A DNA stretch of 64,000 bases from Epithemia pelagica (Eukaryota > Bacillariophyta > Bacillariophyceae > Surirellales > Surirellaceae), in NCBI GenBank assembly GCA_946965045.2, contig OX337241.1:3095744-3159743 (forward strand), written 5' to 3'. Positions 19,331 to 30,615 of the stretch are shown piece by piece. Both the position numbers and the translations under genes were made by a program. Within the stretch, counting starts at the first letter, position 1. Every line of letters begins with the position of its first letter. The notes below the pieces were generated by a model. The model was not told the DNA's origin. It saw nothing but the letters and a program-made list of their open reading frames with translations, and searched no databases.

Positions 19331-19710
19331 ACCTGTTGATTCTCCCGTGTCGGGTGCATGACGTAACCGTGTCGATTCAAATGACGATTTCCCCGATGAC
19401 CCTTGTACATGAAATCCTCGACAAGGCCCACATAGCTCCAAACATCGGATCGAGCCGAGTAAAAGGCCACATAGACCACCAAGGTAATCGCAGTGCCACG
19501 GAGCAGCCACCATTGGGTGTCATTTGGCAAGAATGACGAACCATTGAGAGTTGTCGCATCTTTATGTGGAGATTTGCTGTCCGTAGATTGGAGCGATGCG
19601 AACTTGAGGGTCCATGCAAACTCTCTTGCGCTCCTCGATCTATTATGTTGGCAACCGCCATTGTTTCCCAATGTTGGGACTGATCCTGGGCCTCGCAATT
19701 CAATTGTCAC
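19331..19710 (-). pseudogene. Minus-strand membrane-protein fragment
   Basis: On the minus strand, a frame in 19162-19710 contains QWWLLRGTAITLVVYVAFYS, a plausible membrane segment, followed by GHRGNRHLNRHGYV. Related peptides (GHCGNRHLKRH) occur at 10.0 kb, and more decayed ones at 23.1 kb. No copy has a clear complete frame. The family is not recognised. Confidence 0.35.
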
Positions 19711-19837
19711 GGATTGAAGGAGGCCACTTCATGGTTGTTGTCCTCAATCGTCGCTTCTTGAAGAGACATGTTGGTGAAATTGATTGATAAGGTCAAGTCG
19801 TCGTCGCCTTCATCGTGGTCGATGCGATGGAGTAGTC

Positions 19838-19948
19838 CCCAGCGGGGGTAAGGATTCGGGTCGCATATGTGTCGTGCTTTTGGTCTTCTAACTACTCATT
19901 CACGAATTCTCATGACTACCTCCCGCTGGGAGTTAGTCATGGACGTGC
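19838..19948. repeat. MITE-like repeat, copy 2
   Basis: The stretch starts at ccccagcgggggtaagg, and its interior matches copies 1 and 3. Its right end is a near-perfect palindrome: catgactacc and ggagttagtcatg flank tcccgctggg at about 19911-19940. Confidence 0.5.
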
Positions 19949-20658
19949 ACCATAGCCTGTACCTACAATCTTGATGACAGTAAAAGATACTAGGTAGAAA
20001 CGCTAGGAATGTTTTGTGGCGTGGAGAACAACGGGGTCGACGACAATGGACGATGTGGGCCATACCAAGTTCCACCCCACCACCATCACAACATGCACTG
20101 CGCAACCTTACAGCAATCGTACCGCCGCATCATGGATCACATCATGAATTCGAGATGACTTTTGATGCTTGTCCGTCTCAACCTGCAATGATCAACCGTA
20201 GAACAAGATCAGTGTCCACTGTGCTTCTCGTCGACTTGGTATGCGTAAGGAACCAACAACCAGACAAACTGTGGAGCCTTCATCGAGAGGGACCACGAAA
20301 CACTGTGTACTACTAGGACGACGCGTCCCGAAAATTATATGGCGACGAAACTGACCTGTGCCAGTACCACCACGACAACGACAGGCACCCGTTATTCTGG
20401 ACTCCGACCATTGACCAGCAGTACTTGCAGGATGAAACAACAAGAGCACAGTGTCAACCACAGCAGCTCGGTCGAAGCAACTGTCACGATTTGTTTCGTG
20501 ACAAAAGCTCCTACCCCTCTTTGGTCCATCGATTTCGTGCAGTCAGTCGTGCTTCCAGTCCGCACCCATCAGCATCACAACAGCAGAGCAGCCCTACGTG
20601 CCTCTTACAAGACAGTGTCTTGATCCCCATAAATTCTGAAGTCGAAAGGTTTGCAACC
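19949..20658 (+). promoter_or_regulatory. Spacer and class B upstream region of K5
   Basis: From about 20300 the class B landmarks appear: ggcgacgaaactgacct, gactccgaccattgac, aacaagagcacagtgtcaac, gaagcaactgtcacgattt, tcagtcgtgcttccagtc and gacagtgtcttgatcc. A TATA-like CATAAATT at 20628-20635 lies about 30 bp before the ATG and is retained at this distance in K6, K7, K11 and K13. The upstream part (19950-20290) is a degraded duplicate of 10.5-10.8 kb. Confidence 0.5.
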
Positions 20659-21798
20659 ATGACAACCACACTGAAAGAACAAGCATGGCAGTCGGGCCTT
20701 GTCTTATCGGACGACACAGCAGAATGGAATGAAAACGATTGGCCTCCTCTCGAGGGTGGATGGCGTTCGTTTCATACATCGGTCGTACTAAATCATCCCA
20801 TTAAGACCGACTATAACAACGACAAGGGACAAACAGTCGTGGTGATGGGAGGATGCGACAAAGGCTGGAATACTACCAATTCCGTTCTTGTACTCAATTT
20901 AGCAGCGCCCGACAAGCACTGGCGAGAAGAGACATCAATGAACAAGAGTCGTCGAGGACATGCCGCTGTTGGGTGCAACGGAGGCGTCTACGTGATGGGA
21001 GGATACAATGGAAGATTATTTTTAGATTGTATCGAAAGAATTGACGTAAAGGATTTGCAGCGAGCATCTTCGACATCCAGCACCACACAGGAGAGCCCTT
21101 GGACGACATTGACATGTCGCTTATCAACGCGACGGTTTGGATGTTGTGCTCTTTCGTTGCACAACCGATATATTGTTGTGATGGGTGGCTATTGCAACCA
21201 TCGTTATTGGTCGTCGGTGGATATTGTTGATACCAAGAATCACATTGTCACTGCTGGACCATCCATGACTGTTCCTCGATCTTTTTGTTCCAGTGCGGTC
21301 GTTGGCCACCTCATCTTTGTCGTTGGAGGTCATAACGATGAGCATGTCAAACATGCCTCGGTGGAGTACGTGGACTTTGCAGAGCCCTGTGACAGTGATC
21401 AGATAAAAGAGGAGACTGGTTCAACATTCATTCCCCTCTCGTCCGCTTGGATCACTCATTCTGATTTGGTGCTTTCCAACCCTAGAGATTCTTGTGCAAT
21501 GGTTCCCGTGGGATCTTGTCTGGTGGTGGCCGGAGGATGGCGCAATTCAACCGTGGAAGTCTTGGATACGCGCCGCAACCGTGTGTGGAATCTCCCACCA
21601 TTCACTAATAACTGCCGCAGTGGTTGCAGTATGTTGACTGCTGCCAATCAAGTTGCCGTGATCGGTGGAGAGCACAATCCTACCTGTGCGACATTGCCAC
21701 TAATGGATAGGAATTCGTGGTGTTTTCGCCGTCTGTGTGAGCAGCAACTTAGCGGATGGTACCATTTTCGGGAAGGAATGGGCATTTCGTCCTTCTGA
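20659..21798 (+). CDS. Kelch-repeat protein K5, altered C-terminus
   Basis: This copy is 379 residues from the ATG at 20659. All six blades are present, with GGYCNHRYWSS at blade 3 and a lengthened blade 4-5 loop (CDSDQIKEETGS). After GMGI the family tail is replaced by SSF and a stop, so the basic RKRAR segment is missing. This looks like a small deletion rather than a single nonsense change. Both upstream and downstream flanks are class B. Confidence 0.85.
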   Translation: MTTTLKEQAWQSGLVLSDDTAEWNENDWPPLEGGWRSFHTSVVLNHPIKTDYNNDKGQTVVVMGGCDKGWNTTNSVLVLNLAAPDKHWREETSMNKSRRGHAAVGCNGGVYVMGGYNGRLFLDCIERIDVKDLQRASSTSSTTQESPWTTLTCRLSTRRFGCCALSLHNRYIVVMGGYCNHRYWSSVDIVDTKNHIVTAGPSMTVPRSFCSSAVVGHLIFVVGGHNDEHVKHASVEYVDFAEPCDSDQIKEETGSTFIPLSSAWITHSDLVLSNPRDSCAMVPVGSCLVVAGGWRNSTVEVLDTRRNRVWNLPPFTNNCRSGCSMLTAANQVAVIGGEHNPTCATLPLMDRNSWCFRRLCEQQLSGWYHFREGMGISSF

Positions 21799-22114
21799 AT
21801 GAACAATGACCAGTACGTACTAGTGATAAAGGCAAGGATGAAACTTGAAATGGGCAACATATTGCATTGATGTCCTGCACAGCGGAACTATAAAATAATG
21901 ATTTTGTTCTCAAACACTTTCTTGTTTCCTGCATTGATGTCCTGCAAAAGGGGATATATTATATAGTGTAATCTTTTTAGTTCTTAAACTACTGCTCTGT
22001 TGTTTGCATGGCATTGCAAACTATTGAGATATTCATGTACATCGGTGAAGTAGAAATGAGATAATGTGATACAGCTTACGGCCGGGAACGTGATTTCTCG
22101 AAACGACGAACGCC
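21799..22114 (+). other. Class B downstream block after K5
   Basis: A class B 3' sequence is present twice in short order (gcattgatgtcctgca at about 21863 and 21932), indicating a local duplication, and is followed by attgagatattcatgtaca. No gene is seen. Confidence 0.4.
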
Positions 22115-22845
22115 ATGGAATATCGAGCGCTTTGCTTTGTATTGAGTGTTTCTGTCGTTGTGGCCCTTGTTTTGCCAGCCCCTTCGGATTATGCAAAAGA
22201 AAAATCCGCTATTTTGGCTGGACTCCAAACTTCTATAAGAGTCACTGTGACTGCATGAATGGAATTCGTTCTATTCTCTGACGGAGCGACGATTATCCCC
22301 GTATTTGCCTGGACTGTAAAAGGACGTTGGGATTTGCCATGTGTATGACTAAAGTCAAGAGCAATGACAGGACAATCTTCGCACACCCCTTCAATCACGG
22401 TATGGGGATCCAAACGACCCACCCTCTCCACTTCATGTTTGTTCAATTCTTGTTCCAAATCTTTTGGAATGAATCCCAAGTACCAATATTGACCTTCGCA
22501 AACTTGAGCAATCGAACCCGATACTGACTACTTGGCATTTGCTGAAGGTTCTTGGATATTACGTGTCTACCAAGGACTGTACATGCCAGCAATAATGGAA
22601 AAACGGAGACGATGCACGACGGCATTCCACAGAGATGCCTTGCACTGGTACCAACGGGAGGACAAACCTTTGTCGTCCAACCATCCAAGTGTCATTTCGA
22701 GCAATCGATGATGACTCATCGTCAATCATTTCCAAGGCCGGACTCTCTTTTAGAGTTGATTGAAGACGATTCGACAGAGGACGAGCCATGGGCAAAGATG
22801 CGGACAACATTGAGAAAAGAGAGATTTGTCGTTTCCCAATGAGAG
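22115..22845 (+). pseudogene. Decayed secreted-protein gene, copy 2
   Basis: The ATG at 22115 begins a strong signal peptide (MEYRALCFVLSVSVVVALVL, then PAPSDYA), and TGA at 22256 stops it after 47 codons. Downstream frames carry ICLDCKR followed by GFAMCMTK (about 22304-22350), then, after further breaks, ELIEDDSTEDEP and TTLRKERFVV (about 22757-22840). Copy 1 at 8925 has the same pieces in the same order with different breaks. The combination of signal peptide, Cys pair and acidic C-terminus suggests an extracellular or secretory-pathway protein before decay. Confidence 0.55.
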
Positions 22846-23389
22846 AATGAGTCGAGGCCTCGTCTGCGGCCTGCTTGGCCATCGTCAACATCCGTTGTTG
22901 CAGTTGAAGCAAGGTAAGGTTGGAACAGCATGTCGATCGGCCAGTACACACCAACCATTCCGACAACAACAACAACAGTTCCATCACTTTCGCGAAGCAA
23001 CTGATGCAGCATGGAGTAAATGGCGTAACCGATCAGACAACAATTGCATGGCTTGTTTATGATTCATGAGAAACGTCTTGCACTGTGGTTCTCCAGGTTA
23101 CGAGCCCAAATTGAGTTGCCCATTGCCAGTGCCACGGCTCCAGAATTCAGAACGGCAACCGCACGTAGCAGTCACCATTGGGTGTCAATGGTAAGAATGA
23201 CTCGTCCCCATCGAGACTTGTCGTATCTCTTTGCGGATCTATGCTCTCAGTAGATTGGAAGGATTCGAACTTGAGGGTCCATGCAACCTCTCGCGAATGA
23301 CTTGCGCTCTTCTTGATCTGTGACTTGAGTGCTCCACCACCATTCGTTGTTTCAAGTTCGTCGTTCGTCCTCTCGTCATCGTCGTCGGT
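22846..23389. repeat. Duplicated spacer block (copy of 9.6-10.3 kb)
   Basis: The first 150 bp match 9650-9780, then the sequence joins a piece related to 19.49-19.6 kb (cattgggtgtca, gacgagtcattctta on the minus strand). Both frames carry stops. No intact gene. Confidence 0.4.
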
Positions 23390-23480
23390 GTCCCCAGCGG
23401 GGGTGAGGAGTCGGGTCGCATGTGTGTCGTGCTTTTTCTGTGTTCGAACACTCATTCACTAATCATCATGACTTACCCCC
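23390..23480. repeat. MITE-like repeat, copy 3
   Basis: The stretch begins gtccccagcgggggtgagga and ends catgacttacccccgctgaga. The interior is shared with copies 1 and 2. The right end is less well preserved than in copy 1. Confidence 0.5.
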
Positions 23481-24600
23481 GCTGAGAGCTAATTCTGGAA
23501 GCGCACCCAAAAAGGCTGTACCTACAATCTTTTGGACAGTAGAAGATATTAGAAACGCTAGGAATGTTTCGTGGCGTGGAGAATGGAGAATGGGCCAACC
23601 GACACGACGAATCACCATGATGTGAACGAGACGAAACAAATGTTGGTTCGCTCCTTTCCTGGGATGGTCCTGCAAACCCCAACCCATCACCACCAACGTA
23701 ACAGACTCCTGCTTATCATAGAATCATAGAATGTCATTCCAACAGCAATGGCCTCCTGAAAAGAACCCCTCAAGCCTCTCAAGTGCCACCAATGGCCGCT
23801 ACTGTCGAATCCAAGCAGGGTGAATCAAGAAACTCCCTTTGTTATGAAATGTACCCGTTACAGGCAGCCTCAACCACACTCCCAGTGACGCAACAATATT
23901 CATGAAACAATTCTGCAGCAAGGACTCTTTTTCTCATTCACAAGATTCGTGGTGGTGATCGTCACGAAAACGTCATTTGGTCCCCAACGCCATGATGGCC
24001 AGGCCAACTTGGTTCGAACCCTTCATCATAGCCTTGTTGTTGGGGATTGGAAACAAGCCTTGGTTCCTGCTGGCAAAAAGCAACGGGTCATTGTCCTGCA
24101 GAGTTGTGAGGATGGCCGAGGAGGAGCCACATGCTCGATCGGTGTACTGATAATTCCCAAGGGCGTTTGGCAAAGCTTGAGTAACGACAGAAAAGAGACG
24201 AGGGAATGGCGAAAATGATGAGAGCAACAGTCGGGGCAGTAAGGATGACCACCAATAAGTGCTATAGGATCCATCATTCATCCAGCACAGCACGAACAAA
24301 ACGTCTCTGCAGAGAAGTCGACCGAAAACTACAGAGAAATCTCAAGATCAGTCTCGTCCGTTTGCGACAGAAGATCCTCCATAGAGTCCGCCCAAGGCGC
24401 AGACGTGACCTGTGCGAAATGGTTGAGTCATTGTTTGATACTCTGAAACTACCAAGCGTTCCCTCCCGTTTGTCTTTTTACCAACAAGATTCTAACATCA
24501 AATCAGCAACCAGAAACGAACACGAGCGATCCACCAATCATGATGGAAGTGTATCCTTTGTTGGTTTCCAGGCCGTTCCGCAATGATTGAAATTCTTGTT
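23481..24600 (+). pseudogene. Fragment of family Z, copy 1, in K5-K6 spacer
   Basis: A plus-strand frame at 23949-24218 reads GDWKQALVPAG, then VIVLQSCEDG and IPKGVWQSLSND. The paralogous stretch at 47613-47790 reads EDWKQTLVAGT, VLQIERMTEE and VPKGVWQGWDN, so the frame and peptide are preserved between copies while flanks differ. A Lys/Arg-rich frame follows (24206-24586). Remnant of an unidentified gene. Confidence 0.4.
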
Positions 24601-25888
24601 TCGTGGAATCCACTTCGCCATCCCGATGGTCCCTCTAGAAGAAGGGTAGTTGTGGTTATCCAAAGGAAAGGCTCAAAAAAGTGTACAATTGCAGAGAGAT
24701 CCTCTAGTCATGAGATCTCACGAAGAACCTAGGGATGCAACACAGGGAAAGAAAATATGTGGTCATTGTCTCGCCATGAGGTTTATTTCGGTATCCTAGG
24801 ACGACGCATGGCGAAAATTGCAGGGCGACGAAACGGTCTGAGCCAGTACCACGACAACGACCGGCACCCGTCATGACCATCGACCTTCAGTAGTAGCAGG
24901 ACGGAACAGCAACAGCCGCGAATCATCACACTGAACCACGACCGACGACTGACATGTGTACTGCCCAGTAGTTGAAGCAAGTTCCTTCCCAGACGACTCG
25001 CAACACTACCAATGTCTCCATCCACGGCCTGTGTGCAATGCCGTTGCTTTTCCGTCGACTCGGCATTCGTTGAGGGGAACCAACAACCGGACAGACTGGA
25101 GCCTTCATTGTATGGTTATTAGGATTGGGAAATGCCAAACAAATCACGACCATACTGTACTCCCCTTACCAGTGCAAGTGACATCAGCAACAACCACAAA
25201 GCATCACATTCATCGCTGTTATGCGCATCTTGTTGTGATTTTGATGTATGGAATTGCCAACCAGATCACGACAATACTCTACTCCACGGCCCATCGCAAG
25301 CGACATCAGCAACAACCACAAAATATCTGAACGAATCCACACCACCTTCATCACTGTTACGGGTACTCTCCGTTGACGCTTCAAGGTCTGCAGCAACTTG
25401 ATTGTCCTGTTTTGTCACCTTTCTTCTTGTTTGGTACTAGAAGGACTCTTCTAGTCTCCACCAGTAAAAGGTTCCACTCGGTCCACCAAAGCAACATGGT
25501 CAACTTTTCTTGTTGGAATCCACCAACAAATTGTTGTTCTACTAGGACGATGCATCCCGAAAATTACCCGGCGACGAATTTGACAAGAGCTAGTAATAAC
25601 AGGATGGAACAACAAGAGCAGTGCCAACAAACATGGCGTTTATTCCGGTATCCAATAAAACTTCTACGGTACTCCGAACAAAAATGAGTAATATTCTTCA
25701 TTGCGTGGCTACGGTCACGATTTGTCTCGTGACAAAACTCCTACCCCTCTTTGGTCCATCCATTTCATGCAGTCAGTCGTGCTTCCAGTCCACACCCATC
25801 ATAACGAAAGGAGCAAAGCAAACCAACGTGCCTCTTACAAGACAGTGTCTCGATCCTCATAAATTCTGGAGTTGAGACGTTTGGAACC
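24601..25888 (+). promoter_or_regulatory. Class B upstream region of K6, partly duplicated
   Basis: Class B landmarks occur in two broken sets (24800-25100 and 25540-25888). The proximal set has gtcacgatttgtctcgtgac, tcagtcgtgcttccagtc, gacagtgtctcgatcc and CATAAATT about 30 bp before the ATG. Between the sets lies a tandem duplication of about 122 bp (units near 25131 and 25253, both containing gacatcagcaacaaccacaaa). Confidence 0.45.
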
Positions 25889-26965
25889 ATGACCACAACA
25901 CTGAAAGAACAAGCATGGCAGTCAGGCCTTGTCCTGTTAAACGAGACACCAGAGTGGAATTTCGAGGACTGGCCTCCTCTTGAGGGTGGATGGCGTTATC
26001 GTCATAGTTCCGTCGTACTGGATCATACCGATAACAACCAGGAACAAACCGTCGTCGTCTTGGGCGGATTTCAACAAGGCCAAGGCGTGCTTGATTCCGT
26101 TCTTGTATTAAACTTGGCAGAATCAAACAAGCAGTGGCGGGAAGGTCCACCCATGCACCAGAAACGTTCTGGACATGCCGCTGTTGTTTGCAACGGAGCC
26201 ATCTACGTGATGGGAGGAGACAATGGAGCACCTTTGGATTGTATCGAACAAATTGATGCCAATTATTTTCTGCAATCATCTTTGACAACAACCACCACGC
26301 AGGACAGTCATTGGACGACATTGAATTGTCGCTTATCAACGCCACGATGGGGATGTGGTGCTGTTGCGGTTCACAATCGATATATTGTTGTATTGGGTGG
26401 ACAAACCAGATTGCAAACCATGTCGTCGGTGGATATTATTGATACCAGCAATCACATAGTTACTGCGGGACCGTCCATGAACATTCCTCGACGATTGTGT
26501 ACCAGTGCGGTCATTGGTCACCGCATTTTTGTCGTTGGGGGGCATAAAGAGCATCGCCGTCTTGACACGGTGGAGTACTTGGACTATGCAACACTCTGTG
26601 GCAATGATGAGACAAAAAAGGAGATTGGCTCGACATTCATTTCTTTCTCGTCCACCTGGATCACTCATCCTGATTTGGTGCTTTCCAAACCTCGAGGTTG
26701 GTGTGGAATGGTTGCCGTGGGATCCTGTCTGGTGTTGGCGGGAGGACGTAGCCTTACCGTGGAAGTTTTGGATACGCTTCGCAACCGCGTTTGGAATCTC
26801 CGACCATCTGGTTATCCCTACGCTGGCTGCAGTATGGTGGCTGTTGCCAATCAAGTTGCCGTGATTGGTGGATTTCGCACTACTTCCTGTGCAACATTCC
26901 CACTAATGGACAAGAATACATGCTGTTTTCGTCGACTCTGTGAGCAGAATCCCAGTGGATGGTAA
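25889..26965 (+). CDS. Kelch-repeat protein K6, premature stop
   Basis: This copy is 358 residues from the ATG at 25889. Six kelch motifs are present; blade 3 reads VVLGGQTRLQT, unique in the array. TAA at 26963-26965 falls where paralogs have TAT (Gly-Trp-Tyr-His), so a single base change removes about 35 tail residues. Decayed tail sequence continues beyond the stop (gggtatctgagatgctgat), which confirms a nonsense mutation. The propeller should still be complete, but the basic tail is lost. Confidence 0.82.
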   Translation: MTTTLKEQAWQSGLVLLNETPEWNFEDWPPLEGGWRYRHSSVVLDHTDNNQEQTVVVLGGFQQGQGVLDSVLVLNLAESNKQWREGPPMHQKRSGHAAVVCNGAIYVMGGDNGAPLDCIEQIDANYFLQSSLTTTTTQDSHWTTLNCRLSTPRWGCGAVAVHNRYIVVLGGQTRLQTMSSVDIIDTSNHIVTAGPSMNIPRRLCTSAVIGHRIFVVGGHKEHRRLDTVEYLDYATLCGNDETKKEIGSTFISFSSTWITHPDLVLSKPRGWCGMVAVGSCLVLAGGRSLTVEVLDTLRNRVWNLRPSGYPYAGCSMVAVANQVAVIGGFRTTSCATFPLMDKNTCCFRRLCEQNPSGW

Positions 26966-28220
26966 CATTCTATGGAAGGAATGGGTATCTGAGATGCTGA
27001 TATCTCACCCTTCTCCACCATGATATCAGGCCATAAACGAGCAAGGCCCAGAGTATGACATTGCTAATAACTATCGAGATACCATGAACACCGCTTTACT
27101 AGTAGAAAATGAAATGTCACAGTGCCGTCTGGAATGACATAATAGCTGTCCCTCGCAAAAAAGGAGTGGAGCCAGGCTAATGGGTGCATACACAAAATGG
27201 TACCAGGCGTCTCTCCTGTTTAATGCGTGGAGTTATCTGGCTGTCGAAGATGATGGTTGTGCGCCTGAAACACTCTAGTCGGAACCATCAATACCAAACA
27301 ACGCCAACATCTACAAACATGCCAGCGACACGCGTGCTTCTTCTCGGCTGTTGTAAAGAAGGCAGAGCGACTCGTCGGACGATGGTCTTGGATCTCGCCA
27401 TGCGTCAGTTTGTAGGCCCGGTCCTTCTATTATTACGAAATTTGTGAATTCTTTGGAATTTTTGCCTCGATATTTTCTCCAATACAGCAACTATACTTTT
27501 TCATCAGGTCAGCAATTTGCTTGCGTCGATCCAGCAATCAGTCTCTCCGTAGTGGCTCGTTGACAGTCCATGGGTATCGGTCCATGGATATCTACGAGAA
27601 CAATCGCAGTACGCAAAGTTATGTCTTGCCCCTCAATGCCAGTTCCACCGAAACCTTGTTGCACGCCTACAGCACTGTCAAACAGCACTGTTGGACATGG
27701 ACCACTACAACGTTTGTGCCTCGTACAGCACCCACACAACCACGACCCGCGCCGATCATGTCTTGGCTGTCGTCTAACAGCAGTGTTGGACCTCGATCAC
27801 TACCACAGTTGAGTCTCGTACCGAACTCAGTAGTACCAACAACGAAAGTGTTGGACCTCGATCACTACCACAGTTGAGCCTCGTAGCGAACTCTGCAGTA
27901 CTAACCACAAAACCACGACCACGAACGGCGTCGATCATGTCTTGTCTGTCGTCTAATCGAACTTGTTGTTGTTCTTCTTCTTGTTCGCTGGATTCTGGTT
28001 GGTTTTGCTGCCTTGTCGTTCCACACCAACATCCAGTTTGAATCTTTGTCTGTAGACTTGCAAGGGCGATGCGACCCTTTCCCATGTTCAGTTCTTCACT
28101 ACTCCAATCAGACGCGTCGGGAGGGAGTTGAATAGCGTTCCATACTTCAATCCAAAGTACTGCGCTCCTCGTCACCGGCGCGACTACCTCCAATGGGGCG
28201 ACTTGGTGATCGATTCAGGT
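26966..28220 (+). repeat. K6 downstream: class B remnant and family X fragments
   Basis: After a short class B 3' block (27080-27250), family X pieces appear: VLPLNASSTETLL (about 27629) and FVPRTAPTQPRP (about 27711). A 65-bp tandem duplication follows (units starting near 27782 and 27847, core agtgttggacctcgatcact). The block is closely matched by 53.0-53.8 kb. No intact frame. Confidence 0.45.
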
Positions 28221-28800
28221 CCTCATGTTGTCATGTCGAGAAAGGGTCCACAATAATTGGCGTCCAGACTGCCATGCGATGCCACAACACAAAGAGATAT
28301 GCGTGGTCTTGTTGTTGGCGTTAATCCTGATTTACTAGTTGGTCGGTAATGGAGGAGGATTTTCGTTCCACGAAAGACACAGGAATGGCTCGCAGGCGCG
28401 CCGACCGAGACGAACCCTTTCACTCTATCTCACAGGCGCGCCGACCGAGACGAGCAGTTCCACTCTTTCCTCTATTCGAAAAAGGAGAGGACAATTGACA
28501 ATTGCTCTCGTCGCCAAGACGACCACTCTACAATAGAACCTACTGCCACCCTCCATGGGAAACCATGGAATCGTTCGTTACGAGCAATTTATGAGACTTT
28601 GCCAGTGACGAGGCATGTACGTCTCTTCTTCCTTTTCTTGGTGAAAGACTACGAAGATTGTCGCAAGGAAAAATACCAACCATATAAAGGCGCTTTGAAT
28701 GAAATGGAACAAGGGAGAACAACAACGACCATTCCACAAAAGCGGTAGCATCGAGGATGCAGACATGTTGACGATGCGTCATTCCTCATCCACAAAACTC
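28221..28800 (+). repeat. Fragment of family V, copy 1
   Basis: The word caggcgcgccgaccgagacg occurs twice (about 28394 and 28431) and once more at 45510. It is followed by gggaaaccatggaatcgttc, tcttcctttt and a frame reading KDYEDCRKEKYQ. The segment 45480-45780 holds the same series in the same order, ending DCRKDWLDGK. Broken in both places. Confidence 0.4.
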
Positions 28801-29442
28801 CCTCTGCAAGCTTGTCTGCCTCCCCAAGACCCCACATTGATGCTGGTGGTGTACAACCGTTGTTGGTGAGACTCTCTCGATCAACCAAGTGACCCCTCCA
28901 GTTTGTCTTCTTCCCAACAAAATCCTAACGCTACATGAGCAACAAGAAAAGAACCCGAGCGATCCACCATGGGCCAAAACAAACAGGGTGATATCGAGTA
29001 CTCTTCTGATTTACCGCATTCATCCTCAAAAAGATCAGCAATGATGGGTACATGGAATCTCGTGTTTCGTGTAAACAATATCACCATCCCATGGGTCCCT
29101 TTGTACGAAGAGTAGTTGCGGTTATTGGAAGCAGAGGCTCGACACGTAGGATTGGAACGAGATCCTCTAGTCACGAGCACCCACCAAAAACGAAGAATCT
29201 ATGGATGCAAAACACAGGGATAGAGAAAAAAAGATCGGAGCCATATACATACCAGTGGTTCTGTGTCGTTACTTTCGGTATCCAAAAACTTCTCCATGCA
29301 TGGTCTGCGACTGTCACGATTTTTCTCTATCCATCGATTTCGGCAAGTCAGTCGTGCTTCCAGTCGGCACCCATCAGAATCACAGGAGCAAAGCAAACAG
29401 TATCTCGATCCTCATAAATTCCGCAGTCAAACGTTTGGAACC
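28801..29442 (+). promoter_or_regulatory. Spacer and class B upstream region of K7
   Basis: Class B sequence is recognisable only in its proximal half (actgtcacgatttttctc, tcagtcgtgcttccagtc, tctcgatcctcataaattcc). The TATA-like CATAAATT sits about 30 bp before the ATG. The distal 400 bp show no coding frame. Confidence 0.45.
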
Positions 29443-30615
29443 ATGCCGACGACATTGAAAGAACAAGCATGGCAATCGGACCTTGTCCTACCGGACGACA
29501 CAGCAGAATGGAATGAAAACGACTGGCCTCCTATTGCGGGTAGAGGTCATGCTTCCGTCGTGCTTGATCATCACGATAAAGACAATAACAATAACAGCAA
29601 CAACAAGAGACAGACGGTCGTCGTGATGGGAGGAATTCAACAACGCCGAGGCTATGTCAATTCCATTCTTGTATTGAATCTAGCAGAATACAATAAGCAG
29701 TGGCGAGAAGGGCCACCCATGAACAAGAAACGTTATGGACATGCTGCTGTCGTGTGCAATGGCGGCGTCTACGTTATGGGTGGAGACCAAAGAGTCGGCG
29801 AATCTTTGGATTGTATCGAACGAATCGACGTCAGTGAATTGCTGCAATCATGTTCTACATCAAGCTTCACACACGAGAGCCATTGGGCGACATTAACTTG
29901 TCGATTATCAACAGGGCGATGGGGATGTGGTGCTGTTGCAGTTCACAACCGATACATCGTTGTAGTGGGTGGCTACAGCAATCGTTCTTTGTCGTCTGTG
30001 GATATTATTGATACCAGGAACCACACTGTCATTGCAGGACCATCCATGACAGTTCCTCGATCAATTTGTTCCAGTGCGGTCATTGGACACCGCATCTTTG
30101 TCGTTGGAGGCCAAAACGGTGACGATGAACATGCTTCGGTGGAGTATTTGGACTTTGCAGAGGAGAGAAAAGTCGACTCTTTGACGACAGCCATTTCCTT
30201 CTCACCCACCTGGATCACTCATTCGGAGTTGGTGCTTTCCAATGCACGAATTTCTTTTGCAATGGTAGCCGTGGGATCTTGTCTGGTGGTGGTGGGAGGA
30301 TCTCGCAATTCAACCGTCGAAGTCGTGGATACGCACCGCAAGCACGTTTGGAATCTCCCACCATTCCTCAATCACCGCAGTGACTGTAGTATGGTGACTG
30401 TTACCAACCAAGTTGCCGTGATTGGTGGATCTAGCAATCCTGCCTGTGCGACATTACCACTAGTGGACAAGAATTCGTGGTGTTTTCGACAACTCTGTAA
30501 GCAGCCTCGGATCGAATGGTATCATTGTCAAGAACGATCGGGTAACGGAGATGTCAATGTAACATCCCGCACCATCTCGACATCCACTCTTAAACGATTG
30601 AGGACCAATACATGA
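29443..30615 (+). CDS. Kelch-repeat protein K7
   Basis: This copy is 390 residues from the ATG at 29443 (MPTTLKEQAWQSD). It is the only full copy with Asp at the end of that motif, and its N-terminal linker is shortened (IAGRGHASVVL). Loop 1 carries an Asn-rich run (DNNNNSNNK). The blade 4-5 loop is the short DFAEERK form, although K7 lies among class B copies that mostly have the long form. The tail ends STLKRLRTNT, shorter than in K3 or K4. Confidence 0.88.
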   Translation: MPTTLKEQAWQSDLVLPDDTAEWNENDWPPIAGRGHASVVLDHHDKDNNNNSNNKRQTVVVMGGIQQRRGYVNSILVLNLAEYNKQWREGPPMNKKRYGHAAVVCNGGVYVMGGDQRVGESLDCIERIDVSELLQSCSTSSFTHESHWATLTCRLSTGRWGCGAVAVHNRYIVVVGGYSNRSLSSVDIIDTRNHTVIAGPSMTVPRSICSSAVIGHRIFVVGGQNGDDEHASVEYLDFAEERKVDSLTTAISFSPTWITHSELVLSNARISFAMVAVGSCLVVVGGSRNSTVEVVDTHRKHVWNLPPFLNHRSDCSMVTVTNQVAVIGGSSNPACATLPLVDKNSWCFRQLCKQPRIEWYHCQERSGNGDVNVTSRTISTSTLKRLRTNT

